Source: Paracoccaceae bacterium
GTDB lineage: Bacteria; Pseudomonadota; Alphaproteobacteria; Rhodobacterales; Rhodobacteraceae
Assembly: GCA_014872875.1 (NCBI GenBank)
Contig: WKFI01000012.1
Location: 538,657 to 602,656 of the forward strand
Direction: 5' to 3'
DNA: 64,000 nt
Shown: piece by piece, positions 43,014 through 51,452 of the stretch
Numbering within the stretch: position 1 is the first letter of the stretch
Layout of the letters: each line of letters starts with the position of its first letter
Notes under the pieces: generated by a model
Database searches by the model: none
Seen by the model: only the letters and a program-made list of their open reading frames with translations
What the model was told of the DNA's origin: nothing
Made by a program: the position numbers and the translations under genes

Positions 43014-44212
43014 TGAGCTTAACCTCCTGTGCGGCTCTGGCGGCCGCGCAAACACCTTTGTGGGCTGCGGGTTCAGATCCTTATGGCGGCTTCAGCGGGA
43101 ACAAGGACCACAAGTATGTTAAAGCTCTCGCAACCGATTATGATTTTGGGCTGACCCCGGAAGAGGAAGAACGAGCCAAGGAACTGCACGCCAAAATTGT
43201 CGTTTTCGACAACCTCGCAGAAGTGTGTTTCTACCCGGAGTTCATCGACAACTGTAAGGCCGGAGGCGTTACGGCGGGCAACATGACGCTCGGGCTGGCA
43301 GACATGTTTGGCTTCACACCGGAGAAGAGCATCCAGCCGGAACAATTCTGGAGTTGGGAGGCCCTCAAACTGGATCTGGCACGCCTGCCCAGTCTTGCGC
43401 GGACTTTCGGTGATGATCTGATGATCACCTACAACCACGCGGACATTCTGCAAGCCAAGAAGGAAGGAAAAGTTGGGATTTTCCCGGGCGCTCAGAACAC
43501 GACGTTCATCGGGCGTGATGTATCCCGCTTGAAACAAGCCTACGACATGGGGCTTCGCATTTCCCAGCTCTCGTATAACGACTCCAACTTCATCGCTTCG
43601 GGAAGTGCGGAGAAGCCCGAGGCTCAGTTCGGATTATCTGCACTTGGCGAGCGTGTTGTCGGGACAATGAACGACCTTGGGATGTTGGTAGATACAGGTC
43701 ATTGTTCTTCCCCGACCATGATGCGCGCGGCAGAGGTATCGGAAAAACCGATTTCGGTTTCACATGCGGGGATGCGCTCGAAAGTGGATCAGTTTCGGTC
43801 GATTACTGACGAAGCCTTCAAGGTCGTCGCAGACAAAGGCGGTGTCTTGGGTATCCTCAGCACACCCAGCGCGCTTAATGGCACCGACCGTTGCACCGTC
43901 GATGATTACCTGGACAACATTGAGCATGCGGTGAATGTCGGCGGCATCGATCATGTCGGGTACGCATCCGATTTCAGCATTCCACTCACCATTGATCATA
44001 TTTTCTCACTGCCAGGATGGGATCCGGAAGTCGCAGCCCGCATCGGTGATTTCGCCGTATGGCCGTGGTCGGACGGCCATGTAGGCTATGAGAACAATTC
44101 GGGGGCAATCAACCTTACACGCGGTTTGGTCAAACGCGGCTACTCGGACGAAGACATCGCGAAGATCATGGGTGGGAACTGGATGCGCCTGATTGCTGAT
44201 ACGGTCGGCTAA
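43013..44212 (+). CDS. Membrane dipeptidase family (peptidase M19) protein, probably 5'-frameshifted
   Basis: A 399-residue open frame of the renal dipeptidase family: EGKVGIFPGAQNTTFIGRD near residue 150, DMGLRISQLSYNDSNFIASGS, LVDTGHCSSPTMMRAAEVSEKPISVSHAG near 230 and HVGYASDFSIP near 315. The usual N-terminal zinc motif His-x-Asp is not visible; the matching spot reads VVFDNLAEV. The frame has only a TTG start with no ribosome site, while an ATG with a strong site and a Tat-like N terminus lies just upstream in another frame. It is either a pseudogene or a sequence error. If intact it would be an exported hydrolase. Confidence 0.75.
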   Translation: MSLTSCAALAAAQTPLWAAGSDPYGGFSGNKDHKYVKALATDYDFGLTPEEEERAKELHAKIVVFDNLAEVCFYPEFIDNCKAGGVTAGNMTLGLADMFGFTPEKSIQPEQFWSWEALKLDLARLPSLARTFGDDLMITYNHADILQAKKEGKVGIFPGAQNTTFIGRDVSRLKQAYDMGLRISQLSYNDSNFIASGSAEKPEAQFGLSALGERVVGTMNDLGMLVDTGHCSSPTMMRAAEVSEKPISVSHAGMRSKVDQFRSITDEAFKVVADKGGVLGILSTPSALNGTDRCTVDDYLDNIEHAVNVGGIDHVGYASDFSIPLTIDHIFSLPGWDPEVAARIGDFAVWPWSDGHVGYENNSGAINLTRGLVKRGYSDEDIAKIMGGNWMRLIADTVG

Positions 44213-44229
44213 AACTTGGTAAGTCTTAG

Positions 44230-44700
44230 ATGCCGCATCTGAAGGGTTTCTTCGCCGCAGTCTGTTTCGCCATGATGGGGTCGAGTGCGCTTGCGCTCGA
44301 CGCCTTCAACAAAGTTGCAAAAGCTCGACCCCAAACGCTTGATCTTTCGACAATAGTTGCGTCCCGCGGCGGTTTCTTTTCGGTTTCCTACAGTCTGGAG
44401 ACCGAATGTCCCCCGATGAACAAAATACATTCGTGGGAATTGTTGCTAACCGATAGAGAAGGCAACCCGTTGGATGGCGCTGACGTGTCGATCTTTGCCG
44501 ACATGCCCGAACACCTGCACGGCATGACAACCCAAGCACAGGTTTCAGCGGAACTTTCCCCCGGGCATGTCCGGGTTGACGGCATGAATTTTCATATGCC
44601 GGGGTGGTGGGTCATCACTCTTGATGTCAGTAAAAAGCGTGGGCGTGACCTGGCCTATTTCAATGTCCTCGTGGGAGAGGGATTTTGCCATTCTGAGTAA
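44230..44700 (+). CDS. FixH/YtkA-like periplasmic domain protein
   Basis: A 156-residue protein with a signal peptide (about 1-22, ending SALA). The mature part has the immunoglobulin-like FixH/YtkA pattern: NKIHSWELLLTDREGNPLDGADVSIFADMPEHLHGM, then VRVDGMNFHMPGWWVITLDV. The Met/His residues around MPEHLHGM can bind copper in relatives. It follows the dipeptidase and overlaps the peroxidase gene, and probably supports the copper/haem redox proteins around it. Confidence 0.7.
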   Translation: MPHLKGFFAAVCFAMMGSSALALDAFNKVAKARPQTLDLSTIVASRGGFFSVSYSLETECPPMNKIHSWELLLTDREGNPLDGADVSIFADMPEHLHGMTTQAQVSAELSPGHVRVDGMNFHMPGWWVITLDVSKKRGRDLAYFNVLVGEGFCHSE

Positions 44701-45894
44701 AGCGCGAACGTCACACCTGCTTCGCGGTGTCTTGGCCTTTTTCCTTGGCCTCGCCCCCGGCCTGACAGCCTCTGCCGACGAAGCTGTTCGACTTGACCGA
44801 TGGTCAGACCGCGAACGCGCGCTGATTCAGTCCTTGTCACTTGAAAGCCTTGGTGCACGCCCGCTTGACCCGTCAAACGTGTATTCGGACAATCCCGGGG
44901 CCGCAGCTCTTGGAGAGAGGATCTTCTTTGATCCCCGCTTCAGCGCCAATAGTGAAGTCAGTTGCAGTTCGTGCCACCAACCGGACTATGGGTTTACCGA
45001 TGCAGCGGAACTGTCCATCGGAATTGGAACAACCCACCGACGTTCTATGCCACTCATCGGCATGGCTTATCAGGTCTGGTTTGCTTGGGATGGAGGCAAT
45101 GACTCGCTGTGGTCACAGGCCCTTGAACCCTTTGAAGACCCTGTCGAACACGGATTTAGTCGGGCGCAGGTCGCGCGATTGATCGCAACAGAGTATGGCC
45201 AAGAGTATGAGCACGTGTTTGGGGCTCTACCGCCCTCTGAGGTCTTCTCGATCCAGGATGAACATTCCGAAGATGATCATGACCAGATTACCCGTGTTTT
45301 TGTCAATGTTGGCAAAGCGCTAGCGGCATATATCAGTGATCTTCCCATTGAACCGACCCGTTCGATCTTTATGCGAGCGCTCTGCAGGGAACGAATGCCA
45401 AACACCTGGACATGCTGACACCAACGCAGAAACAGGGTTTGAGACTTTTCATCAACCAAGCCCGATGCGTGAATTGTCACAATGGCCCATTGTTTACAAA
45501 TGGCGCGTTTCACAGCGTTGGGCTGGTATCAGTGGGCGCAGCCGATCAGGGGCGTGCAGATGCAATCCAGAGACTGAGTGACAACGAGTTTGGGTACTTC
45601 AGTAGGTGGAGCGATGCGGACTCGCTGACTGACGGTGCTCACCTGAGGTTTCTAGATACCCGAGCCAATAGGTTTCAAGGAAGCTTCAAGACACCGAGCT
45701 TGCGGAACGTAGCAACCCGCCCTCCGTACATGCACGCTGGCCAATTTGAAACACTTCATGCCGTGCTGGCGCATTACAGATCAGTGTCTGGAACGATCCT
45801 TGCCGACGAGAATTTCCACGCTGAATTGACTGAACAGGACGCAATCAAGATCGAGGCTTTTCTTTCCGCGCTGACGGCACTGGAGGCCAAGTGA
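44663..45894 (+). pseudogene. Di-haem cytochrome c peroxidase (MauG/CcpA family), frameshifted
   Basis: Two overlapping open frames encode one protein. The first has a signal peptide, ALGERIFFDPRFSANSEVSCSSCHQPDYGFTD with haem site CSSCH, and AWDGGNDSLWSQALEPFEDPVEHG. The second continues with LTPTQKQGLRLFINQARCVNCHNGPLFTNG (haem site CVNCH) and FKTPSLRNVATRPPYMHAGQFETL, the family C terminus. They join if one T is restored at CGTTCG (45359-45364), giving TRFDLYASALQGTNAKHLDML. As written, the product would be truncated. The start is uncertain; I used an ATG inside the end of the FixH-like gene. Confidence 0.8.
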
Positions 45895-46514
45895 CGGTCA
45901 GGAGAGCTTTGTTGAGTTTCGTCATCAACTGCTCGGCGGACCTTGGTTAACACCCTCTCGATAAGCTGCAACCTGCCGTTTGTGTCCAAACCCTAATCGG
46001 CATTTTTCATCGGCTAGGCACACTGCCGTCTCCAACAGGAGCGACTTCTCACAAGCACTGCCGAAGGCATTGCCAATGAGCGTGAAATGTCCACTCTGAG
46101 TGCCTCAAGGCTTGACGAGTTTCAGATACACAAGTTTCCTAGGATGTGAATGCATCTTGCTCGTTGGTGTACCAAGGACACAATGCTTGAGGTCTAATCC
46201 AAAGCCTTTGGCGGGCTGAGCCTCGCAATCGAGCGAGTTGTTTCGGAAGCCGGAACCGAGCTCGCATATCCGACACAGACCAACCTGGTCAAAATGGCAA
46301 ACACAGCCAGCGAGGCCCAATAGCTATCCAGATCGTGCCATGTGACTTTCGATCCACCATTCAGTGGGTATGAGCCCTTGGTGGCCACAGCGTTCCTTTT
46401 CCATTGGATTTATTGGATCTCGTTGGCCAAACTCTCTGAGCAGGGAATGGAAGGGCGTTTTTTGCGCTTGAGTAAATGTGCTGGTGATTTCACGCCATGA
46501 GGCTTTTGACATAG
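45895..46514. other. Long intergenic region, contents unrecognised
   Basis: About 620 bases between the peroxidase and the outer-membrane gene. Minus-strand frames of 60-116 codons overlap one another here; parts read protein-like (KTPFHSLLREFGQRDPINPM) but match no family I know. It may hold a decayed gene. Confidence 0.35.
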
Positions 46515-47477
46515 ATGACCGTAATTGAAAAACAACCGCCCCATATAAAGCTCGCGGCAAGGGCATGTTTGACTCTTTCAGTGGTCCTTGGCGCAAACAA
46601 CATCGCTTTCGCGGATGAAGGTGGCGTGAGCTTCTGGTTGCCCGGACAGTATGGGAGCTTTGCCGCCATTCCACCTGAACCCGGGTTCTCCATGCCGTTG
46701 GTCACCTATGCCTATTCAGGTGATGCCTCCGCCAGTCGCCCTCTGGAACTGGGTGGGCAGCTGCGTTTGGGCGTCGATGCAAGATATCTGGGCCAGTTCA
46801 TCATTCCAACCTATAGCCCTGAGGCGGACGTTCTGGGTGGCAGACTGGCGTTTTCCGTTGGCACAATCATTGCCCAAAGCGATGTCTCGGCCGCAACTAC
46901 GGTCGGACTGGTTGGGGGGAGCGCTTCGGAAAGCGTAACCGGGATCGGTGATCTCTACCCGACAGCCCAGCTTTTCTGGAACCAGGGCGCGCAAAATTGG
47001 ATGGCCTACGTGACCGGCGCGATCCCGATCGGCGACTACAAGCCTGGTCGGTTGACAAATATCGGCATCGGGCACGGTGCCATCGATTTTGGTGGCGCAT
47101 ACACGTACTTCAATCCCGAAACGGGTTGGGAGGCCTCTGCCACGCTTGGTGTGACCTTCAACTTCAAGAACACGGACACGAACTATACCAACGGAGCTTC
47201 GCTGCATCTGGACTGGGCCCTGTCCAAATTCGTTTCTGACGCGTGGCAAGTCGGCGGTGTGGGATTTGCCTACAAGCAAATCTCTGATGACAAAGGCGCC
47301 CCCCTTGCGCTTGGCGGCTTTCGGTCCGAGACCTACGGAATAGGGCCTCAGATCGCCTATAGCGGCGAACTCGGCGGACGACCGGTTTTTGCAAGTCTGC
47401 GGGCGTATAAGGAGTTTGAGACAGAAAACAGGACAGAGGGATACGCCGGGTTTTTCACACTCTCACTTCCCTTCTAA
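46515..47477 (+). CDS. SphA-family outer-membrane protein (phenol meta-pathway-like transporter)
   Basis: A 320-residue protein of the COG4313-type family. After a signal region (about residues 12-34, ending IAFA) it begins DEGGVSFWLPGQYGSFAAIPPEPGFSMPLVTYAYSGDA, the family opening. Alternating hydrophobic/polar strands with conserved segments follow (GIGDLYPTAQLFWNQGAQNWMAYVTGAIPIGDYKPGRLTNIGIGHGAIDFGGAYTYFNPETGWEASATLGVTFNFKN) and it ends in a C-terminal Phe. Such barrels may take up hydrophobic compounds. No aromatic catabolic genes are adjacent. Confidence 0.75.
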   Translation: MTVIEKQPPHIKLAARACLTLSVVLGANNIAFADEGGVSFWLPGQYGSFAAIPPEPGFSMPLVTYAYSGDASASRPLELGGQLRLGVDARYLGQFIIPTYSPEADVLGGRLAFSVGTIIAQSDVSAATTVGLVGGSASESVTGIGDLYPTAQLFWNQGAQNWMAYVTGAIPIGDYKPGRLTNIGIGHGAIDFGGAYTYFNPETGWEASATLGVTFNFKNTDTNYTNGASLHLDWALSKFVSDAWQVGGVGFAYKQISDDKGAPLALGGFRSETYGIGPQIAYSGELGGRPVFASLRAYKEFETENRTEGYAGFFTLSLPF

Positions 47478-47788
47478 AAACTGCATTCAAGTTTCCGAAT
47501 TCTCAGCAAAAGACCTACTCACATAACTGGAGTTAAGACTATGTCTTGTCAGGTCCGAGCTTCTCCATCTGAACCGGTTCACCGCTATGTTCAGGAAGCG
47601 GAGAACCGAGCACGGCAACCAAGCGACCAAAGCCCAGCGAGATTGTCATGAAGTTACGGTAAGTTGAGCTTCCGGAATGGCGGGACCGCCAACGTAGGAA
47701 ACTGTAGTGGAAGCTCTGGCCTCTAAGGTTTCACTCCGCGGAGATTTGTCCGAGCATCCTTTTTCGCACATCGCTTCCAAATTCGTAT
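47478..47788. other. Intergenic region between convergent genes, with one tiny ORF
   Basis: About 310 bases. A 36-codon frame (47541-47651) begins MSCQVRASPSEPVHRY eight bases after a GGAG ribosome site, but nothing else supports it. No terminator hairpin was found. Confidence 0.35.
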
Positions 47789-48934
47789 TCAGTTTCGAAT
47801 ACGCCCGAAAGTGGAAAGCCGGTTAATCTCGTCGAGCCGCTCCAAATTGACAACCGTTGACAGCATCAGCCGGTCCTGGCTCCAGTCTCCGGGTCTTTGG
47901 ACCGCTACAGCGAAGAGAGAAAGGACGGCGACAAGTGGCAGCATGAAAGCGATGAGCATCAGTTTTTGATTGCGTGTCGGGCGCGGCTCTAACGCTGAAA
48001 GAACGCGACTTTCCAACATGCTTGGCCTATTGTTCCAGTTGCTGGAACGATCGGCAGTGACAAGTGTCACCTTGGGCACAGCGATGACAAAAGCCCGATC
48101 CCGGCGCAGCGTGCTTTGACAGATCGAAAGCAACGTGTCGCAATAGGTTCGAACATCTATGATGCCTTTGGACAGAACCTTGCTGTCACAATTGAATTCA
48201 CGCAACTCTTCTACTTGTCTTTTCCAAGCGTGAAAAAACGGGTTTAGGAAGAAGATCGGCTTCAACGCCTCAAGGATGATCTCCCATTCCAGATCCCCCT
48301 GCCTGACATGTTGCAGTTCATGAGCGACGGAAACCTTCAGCTCGTGTGATTGCCCAAGCATATGTGATGGCAAAACGACGTAGTAGTTCCAAAAACCTCG
48401 CGTTGAAAACGGCACAAGTGTCCGGTCTGACAACATGATGCGAACACGGCCAAAACGTCGCCAATCATAGCTGTTCGCGACGATATTGTAGAGGCAGAAA
48501 ACCGAGTAGATCAGGCGCACGGTCCCGATTGCCAAACCTATCAGGAAGATGGCTATGGCGGCCTGCGCAATCAGGCCGGTTCCGGTCATGATGTTTAGGG
48601 TGAAGGTGTCTCGCGCGTGAATAAGGCCTTCAAGATCCGCGGCTTTCATTTCAAAGCCACCATTCAGGTAATAGGATACCACTATGTCTGAAAGGTTCAG
48701 ATTGACCCCATGTGCGACACCAGTGCTTTGCAGCGCGCGAAACCCCAAAGCAAGGAAAGGCGCAAAAAGCACGACAAGGAAGACGCCGTTAAGCAATTGA
48801 AGCTGCGTCCCATGAAACTGCCCCAATCCAATTTTCTGCATTCCTTTTCGAACACAGAACCAAAGACAAAAAGCAAGACACACCAGGATGTTCGCATTCA
48901 CGAAAGCATCCAGAACAGCTTCACCCGGTATCAT
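47789..48934 (-). CDS. BlaR1/MecR1-type M56 membrane metallopeptidase
   Basis: A 381-residue membrane protein. Four hydrophobic segments (about residues 12-27, 46-64, 115-140 and 332-350) surround an M56 peptidase domain with zinc motif HELQH near residue 207 (SVAHELQHVRQGDLEWEIILEALKPIFFLNPFFH) and the downstream Glu in REFNCD. Relatives cut the paired BlaI repressor after sensing an external signal. No penicillin-binding sensor domain follows, so beta-lactam is unlikely to be the signal. The start overlaps the blaI-like stop by 14 bases. Confidence 0.84.
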   Translation of the reverse strand: MIPGEAVLDAFVNANILVCLAFCLWFCVRKGMQKIGLGQFHGTQLQLLNGVFLVVLFAPFLALGFRALQSTGVAHGVNLNLSDIVVSYYLNGGFEMKAADLEGLIHARDTFTLNIMTGTGLIAQAAIAIFLIGLAIGTVRLIYSVFCLYNIVANSYDWRRFGRVRIMLSDRTLVPFSTRGFWNYYVVLPSHMLGQSHELKVSVAHELQHVRQGDLEWEIILEALKPIFFLNPFFHAWKRQVEELREFNCDSKVLSKGIIDVRTYCDTLLSICQSTLRRDRAFVIAVPKVTLVTADRSSNWNNRPSMLESRVLSALEPRPTRNQKLMLIAFMLPLVAVLSLFAVAVQRPGDWSQDRLMLSTVVNLERLDEINRLSTFGRIRN

Positions 48935-49313
48935 TCTTCAACCTCCGATCCACTAGTGCTCGGATTTGCCCCAATGCTTCTTCTGTCAGCTCTTCATCGC
49001 TCAAAAGTCGCGCAACCAAGGTTGCGGGTGTACCGTCGAAAAGCTTTGCAGACAGATCCCGAAGCGTGCGTGATTGATACGTGTCTCGTGCCAGAGCCGG
49101 TATGTAGACGTGGCTTTTCCCTTCTTTCCGGCTGGTGACAAACTCCTTTTGTTCAAGGATGCGCAGGATGGTCGCGGCGGATGTATAAGCAAGATTGCGC
49201 TCCTCGGGCAGCCGGGCCAGAACGTCCCGGACCGTGCCTTCTCCCAAGGCCCAGAGCTCATTCATGAACTCCAGCTCCACTTCCGTTAGCAGATCGCTCT
49301 TCTTCTTTTTCAT
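48921..49313 (-). CDS. BlaI/MecI/CopY-family repressor
   Basis: A 130-residue winged-helix repressor: LTEVELEFMNELWALGEGTVRDVLARLPEERNLAYTSAATILRILEQKEFVTSRKEGKSHVYIP, followed by the helical dimerisation tail. The start was set at the ATG preceded by GGAG, not the GTG two codons upstream. No CopY-type Cys-x-Cys motif for copper is visible at the C terminus. With the M56 protease it forms a signal-relief pair whose targets may include the copper/cytochrome genes nearby. Confidence 0.87.
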   Translation of the reverse strand: MKKKKSDLLTEVELEFMNELWALGEGTVRDVLARLPEERNLAYTSAATILRILEQKEFVTSRKEGKSHVYIPALARDTYQSRTLRDLSAKLFDGTPATLVARLLSDEELTEEALGQIRALVDRRLKNDTG

Positions 49314-49393
49314 TGCCACTCCATCTGGCTCATTCGCACACTCGTAGCATTGATCGAGTAAATACTAAGGTTTTCGTTTTACAAAGTGAAAAG

Positions 49394-49795
49394 TCACACC
49401 TTTCGGAAGCAAAAGATCCCCCAGGCTATGCTGAGACCCAGTGGCCACCACAGCGGTTGGCCAACAAGTCCAAGCCACGCAAGGAAAATGTACGCTGTTC
49501 CTAGAAGTGAGATGAACAGCCTGTCACCAAGGGTTGTTGTCAGCCCCAAAATACCGCGGCGCTCGATCCCATCGCGATATTTGAAGCCTTCCAGGACGCC
49601 GATCACGGCAATCGCCCCAAAGATTCCGCAGAACAAAGCGAATGTTGCAGGTGTCCAGGCCATCCAGAAAGAAGGCCAAAGCGGCGCGGTCCACGAGAAC
49701 CCGGTTTCTTCTTCTTTCTTGGCGACGTTGCCCCAGCCCTGTGCCATCGCCGCGTTGGCGAAGAACAATGCCAGCAAAGTAAGCGCATACCTCAT
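49394..49795 (-). CDS. glpU: DUF2160 small membrane protein of glycerol ABC importers (GlpU-like)
   Basis: A 133-residue protein with a signal-like first segment (ending NAAMA) and three more hydrophobic stretches (SFWMAWTPATFALFCGIFGAIAVIGVL, RLFISLLGTAYIFLAW, WWPLGLSIAWGIFCF). This is the DUF2160 pattern found in GlpSTPQUV-type glycerol import operons. Its start shares a base with the glpQ stop. The molecular role of GlpU is unknown. Confidence 0.8.
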   Translation of the reverse strand: MRYALTLLALFFANAAMAQGWGNVAKKEEETGFSWTAPLWPSFWMAWTPATFALFCGIFGAIAVIGVLEGFKYRDGIERRGILGLTTTLGDRLFISLLGTAYIFLAWLGLVGQPLWWPLGLSIAWGIFCFRKV

Positions 49796-50592
49796 CAGAC
49801 CCTCCCCAGGGCGAAGCCCTTGGCGATATAGTTGCGGACAAAATAGATCACGATAGCGCCAGGAATGATCGTCAATGTGCCCGCGGCTGCGAGCAGGCCA
49901 AGTTCGTATCCTGCCGATGATGCTGTTTTTGTCATTGTCGCTGCGATGGGTTTGGCTTCAACCGCTGTAAGGGTTTTGGCCAAAAGCAGCTCCACCCAGG
50001 AGAACATGAAACAGAAGAAGGCTGCCACGCCGACACCTGCTTTGATGGTCGGCAGGAAGATCGTGACGAAAAAGCGCGGGAAGGAATAGCCATCGACATA
50101 GGCTGTTTCATCCAGCTCTTTCGGTACACCGCCCATGAACCCTTCGAGGATCCAGACCGCCAGAGGGATGTTGAAGAGGCAATGTGCGAGCGCAACCGCC
50201 AAATGCGTATCGAACAGCCCGACCGAGGAATAGAGCTGGAAAAACGGCAACGCAAACACGGCCGCTGGGGCCATGCGGTTCGTCAGCAACCAGAAGAACA
50301 ACTGCTTGTCGCCAAGGAATCTGTAGCGTGAAAATGCATAGGCTGCAGGCAAGGCCACACAAACCGAGATCACCGTGTTCAGCGACACATAGATGATCGA
50401 GTTGATATAGCCCCAGTACCAGGACGGATCGGTAAAGATTACCCGGTAGTTTTCAAGAGTGAAGGTCTGAGGGAACAAGCTGAAGCCGCCCAGAATTTCC
50501 TGCGTGGTCTTAAAACTCATCGCCACCAGCCAATAGATCGGCAGCATCAGAAACAGGATGTAGAGGATCGGAATGAGGGAACGTTTTCTCAT
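49795..50592 (-). CDS. glpQ: Glycerol-type ABC importer permease GlpQ
   Basis: A 265-residue permease of the MalG type with about six helices. The EAA loop that docks on the ATPase reads GVPKELDETAYVDGYSFPRFFVTIFLPTIKAGVGVA near residue 150. It forms the transmembrane channel with GlpP, whose stop overlaps its start as ATGA. Assignment to glycerol rests on the operon as a whole (DUF2160 partner, 578-residue receptor), not on this protein alone. Confidence 0.85.
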   Translation of the reverse strand: MRKRSLIPILYILFLMLPIYWLVAMSFKTTQEILGGFSLFPQTFTLENYRVIFTDPSWYWGYINSIIYVSLNTVISVCVALPAAYAFSRYRFLGDKQLFFWLLTNRMAPAAVFALPFFQLYSSVGLFDTHLAVALAHCLFNIPLAVWILEGFMGGVPKELDETAYVDGYSFPRFFVTIFLPTIKAGVGVAAFFCFMFSWVELLLAKTLTAVEAKPIAATMTKTASSAGYELGLLAAAGTLTIIPGAIVIYFVRNYIAKGFALGRV

Positions 50593-51452
50593 TGCGCATC
50601 ATCCTTTGTCATGAGGGTGTAGAACAGCCACGACACCAGCAGAGTGATTGCAAAATAGATCAGGCTCATCGCAGCCGCCGGGCCAAGATCGAACTGGCCA
50701 AGAGCAATCTTCACAAGGTCAATCGACAGAAGCGTGGTCGAGTTGCCCGGACCGCCACCCGTCAGAACAAACGGTTCGGTATAGATATTGAAGCTGTCCA
50801 TGAAGCGCAGCAGAACTGCGATGGTCAGCACCGTCTTCATCTTGGGCAACTGGATGTATCGAAACACTTTCCAAGGCGAGGCGCCGTCGATCTTGGCCGC
50901 CTGATAGTAGGCGTCGGGGATCGAAACCAGCCCGGCGTAGCTGAGCAGCACCACCAATGAGGTCCAGTGCCAGACGTCCATGATGATGATCGTGACCCAC
51001 GCGGATATGGGTTGTTGGGTCATGTCATAGTTGACGCCCAGGACATCATTCATGAAGTACCCAAGAAGCCCGATTTTGGGCAGCGTAAAGATGTTCCACA
51101 TGGACCCCACAACATTCCACGGGATCAGCATCGGCAAGGCCATCGTGACCAGGCAAACAGGTACCCAGAACCCTTTGCGCGGCATGGACAATGCCACGAT
51201 GATGCCCAGTGGGATCTCGATCGCAAGGATCAGGCCGGTGAACATGAACTGCCGTCCAAGGGCCGCATGAAAACGGTCGGAACGCAGGATCTGTTCGAAC
51301 CAATCCAGCCCCTGCCAGAAGAAGACGTTGTTCCCAAAGGTTTCCTGAACCGAGTAGTTGACCACCGTCATGATCGGGATCAGCGCATTGAAAGCTACCA
51401 GTAGCAAAACCGGCAGCACAAAGAACCATGCGCGTTGATTTTCTGTTTTCAT
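50589..51452 (-). CDS. glpP: Glycerol-type ABC importer permease GlpP
   Basis: A 287-residue permease of the MalF/UgpA type with about six helices (AWFFVLPVLLLVAFNALIPIM at the N terminus). The docking loop is SIPDAYYQAAKIDGASPWKVFRYIQLPKMKTVLTIAVL near residue 185. The ATG overlapping the glpT stop as ATGA was preferred to a start eight codons upstream. Confidence 0.86.
   Translation of the reverse strand: MKTENQRAWFFVLPVLLLVAFNALIPIMTVVNYSVQETFGNNVFFWQGLDWFEQILRSDRFHAALGRQFMFTGLILAIEIPLGIIVALSMPRKGFWVPVCLVTMALPMLIPWNVVGSMWNIFTLPKIGLLGYFMNDVLGVNYDMTQQPISAWVTIIIMDVWHWTSLVVLLSYAGLVSIPDAYYQAAKIDGASPWKVFRYIQLPKMKTVLTIAVLLRFMDSFNIYTEPFVLTGGGPGNSTTLLSIDLVKIALGQFDLGPAAAMSLIYFAITLLVSWLFYTLMTKDDAQ

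Noticed and set aside
47541..47651. 36-codon ORF with a GGAG ribosome site
   Set aside because: Too short and without family or context support to call a gene; mentioned only in the gap description.
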